The notes: generated by a model from the sequence alone, not told the origin. Counted from the first letter of the stretch, positions 14,861 through 22,360 are shown. The stretch: 33,562 bases of DNA from Petralouisia muris (GCF_004793545.1 NZ_SRYA01000051.1:1-33562), one strand, 5' to 3'. Made by a program: numbers and translations.

Positions 14861-16801
14861 ATGTTGAAAAAAATAGCAGCAGCTGCAATGGCGGTACTGA
14901 TGATCTGTCAGTTGACAGCCTGTGGGGAGTCACCAGATGATAATACGAAAACAGAAGGTATTTCCCAGGAGAAAACAGAGGATACTTCCCAGGAGGAAGC
15001 AGAAGGTACTCAAGAGGAAGCAGATTCTTCCGGAAGTATTACTACAAATCTGGAGAAAATAGATATGTCAAAATGGATGTATCATGCTGAGGATAACGTC
15101 TATTATCAGATTGGTATCTCCTATTGCGAAATGCCTGCGGATGCGTCCTATGAAACATTGGCTGTTTTTGTGCCGGGTGATTATCTTTCAGGAACAGACA
15201 ATGGCGACGGAACGTATACCTGCGAAATTAATTCAGAAGCAGAAGTGAACGGTTATGCAGCGGAAGCTGCTCCGATTGTCATTCCCATCGAAACGCCGGG
15301 GTATGCGGCTCAGGCAGCCTTAACAGACTATACGAGTCTGACAGAGTACATGGAGGCCGGTTTTGTATACGTTCATGCCGGATGCCGTGGAAGGGATGCA
15401 GGCGCACCAGCCGGCGTTACGGATATCAAAGCCGCAATCCGCTATCTGCGGTATATCAATGATGCCGTACCCGGAGATGCGGAAAAAATATTTGTATTCG
15501 GCATGAGTGGCGGCGGCGCCCAGTCTGCCCTTGTGGGTGCAACCGGTGACAGTGAGCTTTATGATCCTTATCTTGAACAGATCGGAGCGGTACAGGGGGT
15601 CAGTGACGCCGTTTATGGTTCCATGGACTGGTGTCCCATCACCAATCTGGACAGCGCAGATGCGGCCTATGAATGGATGATGGGCGTAACAAGAACTGGC
15701 CTTTCCGATGATGAGCAGGCCATTTCTGATGCAATGGCTGCTTCCTTTGCCGATTATATCAACCAGGCGGGAATAAAAGACGAAAATGGAAATGTACTGA
15801 CCCTTGAAGAATCAGCCGATGGTATTTTTCAGGCCGGCAGCTATTATGATTACATTGTGGGTGTGATTGAAACGTCTTTGAACAACTTTCTTTCAGATAC
15901 AGAATTTCCCTACGATTCATCTGCTTCTGGGGAAAATGAAGGAGGCCCTGGCGGAAGGGGCGGATTTGGAGGCCGAGGAAACGATGGTGATTTCCCAGGC
16001 CCTGACGGGAATATGGAGTTCGGTGAATTTGGTGTGCCCGGCGGCAAAGAAGGCGGCAAAGAGTTGCGGGAAATGGATGGAGAAGGCGGATTGGAAGGTC
16101 CGGCCGGGAATGGAGGTCCAGACGGTGCGGGGGAAAGTCCCTATGAGGAACTGGATGATATAACCCGTACAGAGACTTCAAATGGTATTACAATTTCCGG
16201 AACCTATGAAACTGCCAGCGACTATATAGATGCCCTCAATGCAAATGGTACATGGGTCACCTATGACGCTGCAACAAACACAGCTGCAATTACAAGCGTG
16301 AGTGATTTTGTAAAAGCCTTTAAAAGCGTATCAAAAAATCTCGGTGCATTCGACCAGCTTGACGCCGGACAGGGAGAAAATATACTGTTTGGATATGGGG
16401 ATGGAAATGGAGCCCATTTTGATGGTGTGCTTGCAGAAATATTGAAGGAACTCGAAAGCAGCTATGCCTCTGATTTTGCAGAGGATCTTCAAAAAACCGA
16501 TGCTGTTGGATATACAGCGGCTCAGAGGCTGAGCATGTATACGCCTCTTTATTATCTGCTGGAATCTGAGGACGGATATGGCGCCAGCATCCCTGCAAAG
16601 CATTGGAGGATTCGTACCGGTATTGCCCAGAGTGATACCTCCCTTACAACAGAAGTAAATCTTGCCCTTGCACTTCAGAATTACGACGGAGTGGAATCTG
16701 TTGATTTTGCAACCGTATGGGGCCAGCAGCATGTCAAGGCAGAGCGCACGGGAAACAGCACTGCCAATTTCATTACATGGGTAAATGAGTGCATGAAGTA
16801 G
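14861..16801 (+). CDS. Secreted lipoprotein tannase homologue (subtype-B TanB-like)
   Basis: This 646-residue lipoprotein has lipobox LTAC (Cys21), then an acidic linker of three degenerate SQE/EE repeats (about 30-58), then a tannase-type alpha/beta-hydrolase. The nucleophile elbow is GMSGGG with Ser216, followed by DWCPITNLDSADAAYEW. A Gly/Pro/Asp-rich insert (about 356-427) lies at the same place as in the cytosolic tannase. K492 and E506 keep the 14-residue spacing of the gallate-contacting pair of TanLp1, D592 matches the gallate-contacting Asp421, and H624 matches the triad His. The triad Asp419 position reads Gln590 (IAQSDTS), a notable substitution. It would act on galloyl esters at the cell surface. 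It has its own promoter and a strong downstream terminator. Confidence 0.83.
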   Translation: MLKKIAAAAMAVLMICQLTACGESPDDNTKTEGISQEKTEDTSQEEAEGTQEEADSSGSITTNLEKIDMSKWMYHAEDNVYYQIGISYCEMPADASYETLAVFVPGDYLSGTDNGDGTYTCEINSEAEVNGYAAEAAPIVIPIETPGYAAQAALTDYTSLTEYMEAGFVYVHAGCRGRDAGAPAGVTDIKAAIRYLRYINDAVPGDAEKIFVFGMSGGGAQSALVGATGDSELYDPYLEQIGAVQGVSDAVYGSMDWCPITNLDSADAAYEWMMGVTRTGLSDDEQAISDAMAASFADYINQAGIKDENGNVLTLEESADGIFQAGSYYDYIVGVIETSLNNFLSDTEFPYDSSASGENEGGPGGRGGFGGRGNDGDFPGPDGNMEFGEFGVPGGKEGGKELREMDGEGGLEGPAGNGGPDGAGESPYEELDDITRTETSNGITISGTYETASDYIDALNANGTWVTYDAATNTAAITSVSDFVKAFKSVSKNLGAFDQLDAGQGENILFGYGDGNGAHFDGVLAEILKELESSYASDFAEDLQKTDAVGYTAAQRLSMYTPLYYLLESEDGYGASIPAKHWRIRTGIAQSDTSLTTEVNLALALQNYDGVESVDFATVWGQQHVKAERTGNSTANFITWVNECMK

Positions 16802-16832
16802 CCTTTATGATATGAAAATCAGTGTTCTGATG

Positions 16833-16879
16833 AACTGGAAGAATGCATTGTGTGTGAGCATGCATTCTTCCAGTTTTTT
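16833..16879 (+). terminator. Strong rho-independent terminator after the secreted tannase gene
   Basis: A perfect 15-bp stem, AACTGGAAGAATGCA (16833-16847) with TGCATTCTTCCAGTT (16861-16875), has a 13-base loop and runs directly into six T residues (16874-16879). It lies about 30 bp after the tannase stop and closes the esterase/tannase region. Confidence 0.9.
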
Positions 16880-16994
16880 GATAAAAAGATTTTTTTCTGT
16901 ATAGATGGCAATCATTCATCGCCACCTATATATAATAAGACAAAGCAGGTTTCCTAATGGTTGATTTTATGTATTAAAGTATCGGGATGGTCAA

Positions 16995-17024
16995 TTGAAT
17001 TCCATTTATCCTTCTTGTTATAAT
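16995..17024 (+). promoter_or_regulatory. Sigma-A promoter of the XRE/ABC operon
   Basis: TTGAAT at 16995-17000 and a perfect TATAAT at 17019-17024 are separated by 18 bases. It is 43 bp upstream of the XRE regulator start. The region 16880-16994, between the terminator and this promoter, shows no gene. Confidence 0.6.
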
Positions 17025-17067
17025 AATATAGCAAACATACTTTAAGAGATGTAGGAGGACTAAATTT

Positions 17068-18198
17068 ATGAACAAACTGAATTTATCGGATAACATAATC
17101 CGGCTTCGGCATGAAAAGAAACTGACCCAGGAGGAATTGGCTGATTATATGGGTGTGACAAAGGCGTCGGTATCCAAGTGGGAGAAAGGGATCAATACAC
17201 CGGATCTTTTGCTTTTGCCCCAGTTGGCAGCATATTTTGATGTAACAGTAGACGAACTGATTGGATATGAATCTCAGCTTTCCAGTGAGCAGATCCGGCG
17301 TCAATATGCAGACCTGTCTAAAGATTTTGCAACCCTTCCATTTGTGGATGTATTAAAGAAGATCAGGGCATTGGCTCATAGATACTATGCCTGCTATCCG
17401 TTTCTGCTTCAGCTTAGCGTTCTGTACGGGAATCACTATATGTTGGCAGAGACAGAGGAGGAACGCAGAATACTCCTCCAGGAAGCGGTGGGATGGTGTG
17501 ACCGGATCGTGGAAAACAGCAGTGATGTGGGCGTCTGCAGCGATGCTGTGGTTCTGAGGGCAGGATTGTATCTCCAGCTTGGAAAAGCGGCGGAGGCGAT
17601 TGAAGCGCTGGAACCCTCGGCAGATCCCAGCCGCCTTGCCGGACAAAACGGAACCTTGCTGGTACAGGCATATCAGTTATCCGGAGATATGGAAAAGGCA
17701 AGGAGCTATGCACAGGCAAAACAGTATCTGGATTTGCTGAATTTGATAGGCGACGCCATACTGGCTCTTTCCCTGAATGAAAATGATATAGAATATTGTG
17801 AGAAAACCATCCAGCGTATCACAGGAATTATGGAGCTATATCATTTGGAAGCGCTTCATCCGAATGTGGCTGCTCAGTTTCAATTCCAGTCTTCCGTTGT
17901 TTATGCAGTAAATGGGAGAGAAGAGGAAGCATTAGCGGCTCTCCATCGCTTTGAAAAGTGTGTGGATAAACTTTTAGAGACAGAGCAAATCAAACTTCAT
18001 GGAGACAATTACTTCAATCAGCTGGATGCGTGGATTGACCGGCTGCCTCTGGGAAGTATGGCGCCCCGGGATAAAAGCTTTATCCGGCAGAATCTGCGGG
18101 AATCCCTGACGCACGCTGCCTTTGACAGCTTGAAAGGAAAAGAGGAATTTCAGAGGCTTGTCTACAGATTAACGGAAGGAGGTGGGGAGAATGCCTGA
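17068..18198 (+). CDS. XRE-family transcriptional regulator with TPR-like C-terminal domain
   Basis: The 376-residue protein has an N-terminal helix-turn-helix of Cro/C1 type (about residues 7-62: IIRLRHEKKLTQEELADYM, then VTKASVSKWEKG). About 300 helical residues follow with TPR-like repeats (AAEAIEALEPSADPS and similar). Such regulators often sense a peptide or small molecule through the TPR part and control the adjacent transporter operon. A TAGGAGGA site precedes the start. Its stop overlaps the start of the next gene by eight bases, so regulator and transporter are translated from one message. The likely role is autoregulation of the downstream ABC exporter; the inducer is unknown. Confidence 0.85.
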   Translation: MNKLNLSDNIIRLRHEKKLTQEELADYMGVTKASVSKWEKGINTPDLLLLPQLAAYFDVTVDELIGYESQLSSEQIRRQYADLSKDFATLPFVDVLKKIRALAHRYYACYPFLLQLSVLYGNHYMLAETEEERRILLQEAVGWCDRIVENSSDVGVCSDAVVLRAGLYLQLGKAAEAIEALEPSADPSRLAGQNGTLLVQAYQLSGDMEKARSYAQAKQYLDLLNLIGDAILALSLNENDIEYCEKTIQRITGIMELYHLEALHPNVAAQFQFQSSVVYAVNGREEEALAALHRFEKCVDKLLETEQIKLHGDNYFNQLDAWIDRLPLGSMAPRDKSFIRQNLRESLTHAAFDSLKGKEEFQRLVYRLTEGGGENA

Positions 18199-18394
18199 TA
18201 TCAAGGAAATGCTGCCATTTCTGATTCCGCTAGTTGCGGTTGAACTTGTATTGCTCGGTTATACGCTTTATCATATTCTGACTCATAAAACATATAAACG
18301 GGGCAGCCGCGGGTTGTGGATTGCGGTTGCGCTGCTGGGAATGCAGTTTATCGGCCCGATTCTGTATTTTCTGCTGGGAAGGGAGGAAGCTTAA
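18191..18394 (+). CDS. Small two-helix membrane protein, PLDc_N-like
   Basis: The 67-residue protein has two membrane helices: FLIPLVAVELVLLGYTLYHI, and LWIAVALLGMQFIGPILYFL followed by GREE. The pattern (helix, basic KTYKRGSRG loop, helix ending F(I/V)GPILYFLLGR) matches the N-terminal membrane module found in cardiolipin synthases and, as a stand-alone protein, in many Firmicutes ABC operons. Start ATG 18191 has GGTGGGGA just upstream. It overlaps the regulator gene by 8 bp and abuts the ABC ATPase gene directly. It may be an accessory or immunity-type subunit of the transporter; no catalytic residues are present. Confidence 0.75.
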   Translation: MPDIKEMLPFLIPLVAVELVLLGYTLYHILTHKTYKRGSRGLWIAVALLGMQFIGPILYFLLGREEA

Positions 18395-19291
18395 ATGGAT
18401 ATGCTGACGCTTTCTCATATAGCAAAGTGTTTTGGAGAGAAGCAGGTGCTGAGGGATGTCAGCTTTTCGGTTCCGGAGCATACCGTGTTCGGCTTTGTAG
18501 GGAAAAACGGCGCAGGAAAAACGACTGCTATGAAACTAATACTCGGTCTGCTTGCCGGTGACGGTGGGGAAATTTTTGTAAATGGGATACCGGTTCATTA
18601 TGGAAATACGGCGACCAATCGGTTTGTGGGATACCTGCCGGATGTCCCGGAATTCTATCCCTATATGACTCCGGCTGAGTACCTGCGCTTTTGCGGGGAG
18701 ATTTCCGGTATGCCGGCAAAAGAAATCAAAGCACGCTGTGAGGAATTGCTATGTCTGGTGGGGCTGGAAAAAGAAAATGGCCGGATCAAGGGCTTTTCCC
18801 GTGGAATGAAGCAGCGGCTGGGCGTCGCGCAGGCTTTGTTTGGCCGTCCCAAGCTTTTGATCTGCGATGAGCCAACCTCCGCACTGGACCCGGAAGGACG
18901 TAAGGAATTGTTGGATATTCTGGTAGACGCAAAGGAAGAGACGACAGTGCTTTTTTCCACCCATATCCTTTCAGATGTAGAGCATATCTGCGATGAGATT
19001 GCATTTCTGCATGATGGAAGGATTGTTCTGCAGGGAAGCCTTGAGGAAGTACGAACAATAAAAAGGGCCGCGGCAACAGAACTGGAGCTGGAACGATCAG
19101 AAGATGCACAGATGATTGCGTCGTTTTTTCCCTGTTTGAAACCCATAAGTCGCAACAGTCTGCTGCTGGAGGATGCAGAGTGTCTGCCAGATATCCTTCG
19201 CTTTCTGGCGGATAAAAGGATACCCATCTTGCGGATCGAACGTCGGGAGGCGTCTTTAGAGGAGCTGTTTATGGAGGTGGTGAGAACATGA
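18395..19291 (+). CDS. ABC transporter ATP-binding protein (BcrA-like)
   Basis: The 298-residue ATPase has Walker A GKNGAGKT at residues 36-43, a signature region SRGMKQRLGVAQAL, Walker B LLICDEPTSALDP and a switch His in STHILSDVEHIC. The LSGGQ motif is replaced by FSRGMKQ, as is usual for the BcrA/CcmA-like two-component export ATPases. A C-terminal domain of about 85 residues follows. It forms an exporter with the permease encoded by the next gene, which overlaps it by four bases. Roles in the family include bacteriocin/antibiotic resistance and export; the substrate is not known here. Confidence 0.9.
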   Translation: MDMLTLSHIAKCFGEKQVLRDVSFSVPEHTVFGFVGKNGAGKTTAMKLILGLLAGDGGEIFVNGIPVHYGNTATNRFVGYLPDVPEFYPYMTPAEYLRFCGEISGMPAKEIKARCEELLCLVGLEKENGRIKGFSRGMKQRLGVAQALFGRPKLLICDEPTSALDPEGRKELLDILVDAKEETTVLFSTHILSDVEHICDEIAFLHDGRIVLQGSLEEVRTIKRAAATELELERSEDAQMIASFFPCLKPISRNSLLLEDAECLPDILRFLADKRIPILRIERREASLEELFMEVVRT

Positions 19292-20049
19292 GGGCATTTC
19301 TGAAAAAAGAATGGATGGAACTTTGCCGGACCGGCCGCCTGCTGATTTTGCTGCTGGTTTTTGCTTTGTTTGGGATTATGAGCCCGGCTTTGGCAAAGCT
19401 GACGCCCTGGCTGATGGAAACACTTTCCGACTCCCTTGCAGATACAGGGCTTGTCACTACAGCTGTTACGGTAGACGCCATGACTTCATGGGCGCAGTTC
19501 TATAAGAATATTCCAGTAGGAATTATTATATTTATTTTGATAAGCAGCGGAAGCTTTACCACTGAATATCAAAAAGGGACTTGGATCCCTGTGGTAACAA
19601 AAGGATTGTCCAGGCGAACGATCGTGCTTGCAAAGGCATTGATGATTTTTGCCGTATGGACAGCACTGTATTTGCTTTGTTTTGGGATAACCTACGGATA
19701 TAATGCGTATTTTTGGGATAACGGTATTGCAGAGCATCTCTTCTTCGCTGCAGTCCTGACCTGGCTGTTTGGGGTCTGGGTAATCGCATTTCTTGTATTT
19801 TTCTCAGTTATATCAAGGAGCGGTACACAGGTGCTATTGGGCGTCGGCGGAGTTGCCGTGGGGGTATATCTACTGAGTCTGTTTCCAAAACTCAGCACGT
19901 TTCTTCCGGTAAAGCTTATAGATGGCATGTCTTTGCTGCAAGGGGGAAATTATCCAGTGGATTATTATGTCAGTATAGCAGCGGCAGGGCTAATGATATT
20001 CCTGTGTATGATACTGGCTGTGGTTTTCTTTGACAAGAAACGGTTATAA
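19288..20049 (+). CDS. ABC transporter permease (ABC-2 type)
   Basis: The 253-residue protein has six predicted membrane helices and the ABC-2 permease layout: a short N-terminal cytosolic part (MRAFLKKEWMELCRTGR), then helix, large loop, and a conserved SGSFTTEYQKGTWIPVVTKG segment that would contact the ATPase. It overlaps the ATPase gene by ATGA, showing translational coupling. It is the last gene of the four-gene XRE/ABC operon. Confidence 0.88.
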   Translation: MRAFLKKEWMELCRTGRLLILLLVFALFGIMSPALAKLTPWLMETLSDSLADTGLVTTAVTVDAMTSWAQFYKNIPVGIIIFILISSGSFTTEYQKGTWIPVVTKGLSRRTIVLAKALMIFAVWTALYLLCFGITYGYNAYFWDNGIAEHLFFAAVLTWLFGVWVIAFLVFFSVISRSGTQVLLGVGGVAVGVYLLSLFPKLSTFLPVKLIDGMSLLQGGNYPVDYYVSIAAAGLMIFLCMILAVVFFDKKRL

Positions 20050-20266
20050 TATCATTGACAGTTCTCTTTATGCTGTGCGCAAATAAAAGAATCATAAAAC
20101 CAATGAAAAAAATGAATGTTCCTGTCACACAGACAAGAAAAGATTGTCTAATTATATATACGGATAAAATCTTGCTTTGAAGTGCCGCAAGGTTTCAGGT
20201 TCAGAACGGATGGGGTCTGGCGGTATTTCCGTATAAAAATTGTCTGCACTTCAGAAAAGAGGAATC
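20050..20266. other. Intergenic region before the sigma-factor gene, with a long-range inverted repeat
   Basis: No gene is seen. TATACGGA (20157-20164) is complementary to TCCGTATA (20228-20235), and short GCCGC/GCGG pairings lie between them, so the transcript ahead of the sigma-factor gene may fold. No rho-independent terminator follows the ABC permease, and no consensus promoter pair was found. The segment between the arms (GTGCCGCAAGG to GGTCTGGCGG) does not match a riboswitch family I can name. Confidence 0.35.
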
Positions 20267-21109
20267 ATGAATCAGTTTACAAACGAAGAGTTATTGGATT
20301 TGATCCAAAAAGCTACAGCCGGGGATAAGAAAGCCCTGGAAACCGTTCTTGCCAGTGTACAGGATCTGGTATTCAACCTGTCCCTGCGCATGCTGGGAAC
20401 TTTTCCGGACGCAGAGGACGCAGCTCAGGATATCCTGCTGAAAATCATTACCCATCTTTCCTCCTTCAAGGGAGAGAGTTCTTTTTCAACCTGGGTATTC
20501 CGTATTGCCTCCAATCATCTGAAAAACTATCAGAAACATATGTTTGCAAAGTTTCCCCTCAGCTTTGAGTTTTACGGGGATGATATCAAAAATGCAGACA
20601 TCCGTGATGTGCCGGATCTGACCCAGGATGTGGAGCAGTCTATTTTGGCGGAGGAGATCAAGCTTTCCTGTACCAACGTAATGCTCCAGTGCCTGGACGC
20701 AGAAAGCCGCTGCATCTTTATCCTGGGCACGATGTTCAAGGTGGACAGCAGAATTGCCGGAGACATTCTGGGCATTACGCCGGAGGCGTACCGCCAGCGG
20801 CTTTCAAGAGTCCGCAAGAAGGTAGCGGATTTCTTAACAGAATACTGCGGCGAATACGGAAACGGAACCTGTCACTGTGCAGACAGGGTAAATTATGCAA
20901 TTCAGAATCACAGAATTCATCCTGCGCAGTTGGATTTTACCACAGCCGTACCAAAGGAAATGCTGGAATTCAAGGAAGCAATGGAGGAGATTGACGGAAT
21001 CTCCCATGAATTTTCGTTCTGCAAAACGTATCAGTCGCCAGGAAGTCTGAAAAAGTTTATTGAGGATTTCTTAAACGGTTCGTCTTTTTCGGTTGTAGGA
21101 AACGCATAG
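20267..21109 (+). CDS. Sigma-70 family RNA polymerase sigma factor with Cys-bearing C-terminal extension
   Basis: The 280-residue protein has sigma region 2 (about 20-95, with FPDAEDAAQDILLKI and SFSTWVFRIASNHLKNY) and region 4 (about 135-185, with ILGITPEAYRQRLSRVRKKV). An extra 90-residue C-terminal extension includes CGEYGNGTCHC near its start and a later FCKTY. This is ECF-like but without a neighbouring anti-sigma gene. The Cys/His cluster could bind a metal or sense redox state; that is an inference. ATG 20267 is preferred over an in-frame TTG at 20240 because GAAAAGAGG lies just upstream of it. The next gene starts 10 bp downstream and is likely co-transcribed. Confidence 0.85.
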   Translation: MNQFTNEELLDLIQKATAGDKKALETVLASVQDLVFNLSLRMLGTFPDAEDAAQDILLKIITHLSSFKGESSFSTWVFRIASNHLKNYQKHMFAKFPLSFEFYGDDIKNADIRDVPDLTQDVEQSILAEEIKLSCTNVMLQCLDAESRCIFILGTMFKVDSRIAGDILGITPEAYRQRLSRVRKKVADFLTEYCGEYGNGTCHCADRVNYAIQNHRIHPAQLDFTTAVPKEMLEFKEAMEEIDGISHEFSFCKTYQSPGSLKKFIEDFLNGSSFSVVGNA

Positions 21110-21119
21110 GGGGATTGGA

Positions 21120-21806
21120 ATGGATCTGAAATTGATTTTAAAATACCTGACCGATCTAAGCGAAAATAATAACCGGGAATGGTATCATGCCCATAAAGCG
21201 GAACATAAAGCGGCCAACGCTCAGTTTGAGGAGCTGATTCAAACGCTGATTCTGCAGATCGGAGAGTTTGACGGCAGCATCCTCCATAACCAGCCGAAGG
21301 ATCTCACCTTTAAACTGGTCAGAGATACCCGGTTCAGCCATGATAAATCTCCCTACAACCCGGCATTTCGCGCACATATTTCCTCCAAGGGAAAACTGCC
21401 TGTTCCGGTAGGATATTATCTGATGATCAAACCGGGCGGCCAGTCCTTTCTGGGCGGCGGATTGTTTGCAGATATGTTTAAAAATGGAACTGCGATGATC
21501 CGTGACTATATCACGGATCACGGGAAAGAATTTGAAGAAATTATCCATGCGCCAGAGTTCCAAAAGTATTTTAAGGTACAGGGAACATCGCTGAAAAAAG
21601 TTCCTGCCGGGTATGACAAGGAGCACCCGCAAGCAGAATACTTAAAGTTCAAAAGCTGGTATCTGGAATATCCGGTGGAAGATGAAGCTTTGGCAGACGC
21701 CGATGCATTTGTGACGGAAGCTGTAAAGCTGTTCCATATGATGAAACCCTTTAACGATTATCTGAACAAAGCCCTTGACGGGTTCCAGATGCCAGCCAGG
21801 CGTTAG
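21120..21806 (+). CDS. DUF2461 family protein (TIGR02453-like)
   Basis: The 228-residue soluble protein contains the family pattern: FLxxLxxNNxRxWY near the start (YLTDLSENNNREWYHAHK), KLVRDTRFSHDKSPYNPAFRAH, and GYYLMIKPGGQSFLGGGLF. Its molecular function is not established. It follows the sigma factor by 10 bp with a GGGGGATTGGA site, so it is probably part of that operon, and its C-terminus (DGFQMPARR) is normal for the family. Confidence 0.85.
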   Translation: MDLKLILKYLTDLSENNNREWYHAHKAEHKAANAQFEELIQTLILQIGEFDGSILHNQPKDLTFKLVRDTRFSHDKSPYNPAFRAHISSKGKLPVPVGYYLMIKPGGQSFLGGGLFADMFKNGTAMIRDYITDHGKEFEEIIHAPEFQKYFKVQGTSLKKVPAGYDKEHPQAEYLKFKSWYLEYPVEDEALADADAFVTEAVKLFHMMKPFNDYLNKALDGFQMPARR

Positions 21807-21822
21807 GAGGCCTGATTCCGAT

Positions 21823-21841
21823 ATTGAGAAAGATTCTCAAT
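21823..21841. promoter_or_regulatory. Fur-box-like 19-bp inverted repeat
   Basis: ATTGAGAAAGATTCTCAAT is an 8-3-8 perfect inverted repeat that resembles Fur-family operators (the GAGAATnATTCTC type). It ends eight bases before the -35 element of the promoter for the Fur-family gene, so it is well placed for control of that gene by itself or by another Fur-type protein. Confidence 0.55.
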
Positions 21842-21848
21842 AAGTAAA

Positions 21849-21877
21849 TTGACAACTCCTTTTGGTTAGTATATACT
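21849..21877 (+). promoter_or_regulatory. Near-consensus sigma-A promoter of the Fur-family regulator gene
   Basis: TTGACA at 21849-21854 is perfect. TATACT at 21872-21877 has one difference from consensus, and the spacer is exactly 17 bases. The predicted transcription start near 21884 leaves only about 15 bases of leader, so the ribosome binding site (AAAGGAGG, 21883-21890) is at the very 5' end of the message. Confidence 0.8.
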
Positions 21878-21889
21878 AACCAAAAGGAG
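21856..21889. promoter_or_regulatory. 34-bp perfect palindrome over the -10 and start site (probable operator)
   Basis: Bases 21856-21872 are the exact reverse complement of 21873-21889. The core is GGTTAGTATATACTAACC, flanked by CTCCTTTT and AAAAGGAG. It covers the spacer, the -10 element, the start point and most of the ribosome binding site. A repressor bound here would block transcription, and the same sequence in RNA would hide the Shine-Dalgarno in a hairpin. The related GTTAG-N6-CTAAC site at 26362-26377 suggests a shared regulator. Confidence 0.75.
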
Positions 21890-21898
21890 GGAGCAGAG

Positions 21899-22360
21899 AT
21901 GGCATATCTGGAAAAAAAGAAACCAGAGGGTTTCCATAACACAAAAATGCAAAAAGAGCTGATTCTCCAAAAGTTAAAGAAAAAGGGCTGCAGGATTACA
22001 AAACAACGGCAAATGCTTCTGGATGTGATTTTGCAGGAAGAATGTGCCAGCTGCAAGGAGATTTACTATAAGGCGAAAAAAGAAGATAGCAAAATCGGTG
22101 CGGCTACCGTATACCGGATGATAAACCTCCTGGAAGAAATAGGGGCGATCCGCAGGGAAAATATGTATAAAATATACTGCAGTATGGATTGCGGCAGGGA
22201 GAATGCATGTGTCATTGAACTGGATGACCATACTGTTTTAAAGCTTTCTGCCCAACGCTGGTTTATGGTTATTTTAGAAGGATTGAAAGCCTATGGATAT
22301 GCAGATAAACAGCAAATTGCCAGTATTACATTGGATCCGTGTCTGAAAGCAGATGATTGA
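21899..22360 (+). CDS. Divergent Fur-family transcriptional regulator
   Basis: The 153-residue protein has the Fur winged helix: GCRITKQRQMLLDVILQEECASCKEI, then GAATVYRMINLLEEIGAIRR (DNA-recognition helix region, about residues 60-85). The usual HHHDHLxCxxCG metal segment is replaced by YCSMDCGRENACVIELDD, so the regulatory metal site differs from classical Fur, Zur and PerR, which suggests another metal or ligand. The C-terminus is short. It lies at the head of a set encoding a 26-residue membrane peptide, a DUF6110 protein and a metal P-type ATPase, and it probably represses that set and itself through the palindrome over its promoter. Confidence 0.85.
   Translation: MAYLEKKKPEGFHNTKMQKELILQKLKKKGCRITKQRQMLLDVILQEECASCKEIYYKAKKEDSKIGAATVYRMINLLEEIGAIRRENMYKIYCSMDCGRENACVIELDDHTVLKLSAQRWFMVILEGLKAYGYADKQQIASITLDPCLKADD

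Noticed and set aside
14946-15035. Short tandem acidic repeats that might suggest a repeat array or CRISPR
   Set aside because: They are three degenerate in-frame repeats in the lipoprotein linker, without spacers; they belong to the coding sequence.
15759-16181. Long minus-strand open frame opposite the secreted tannase
   Set aside because: It mirrors the Gly/Pro-rich insert, has low complexity, no ribosome binding site, and no family pattern; it is a shadow of the real gene.
20240-20266. Upstream in-frame TTG start for the sigma factor
   Set aside because: ATG 20267 has a good ribosome binding site; the TTG extension would cover that site and adds residues unlike the family.
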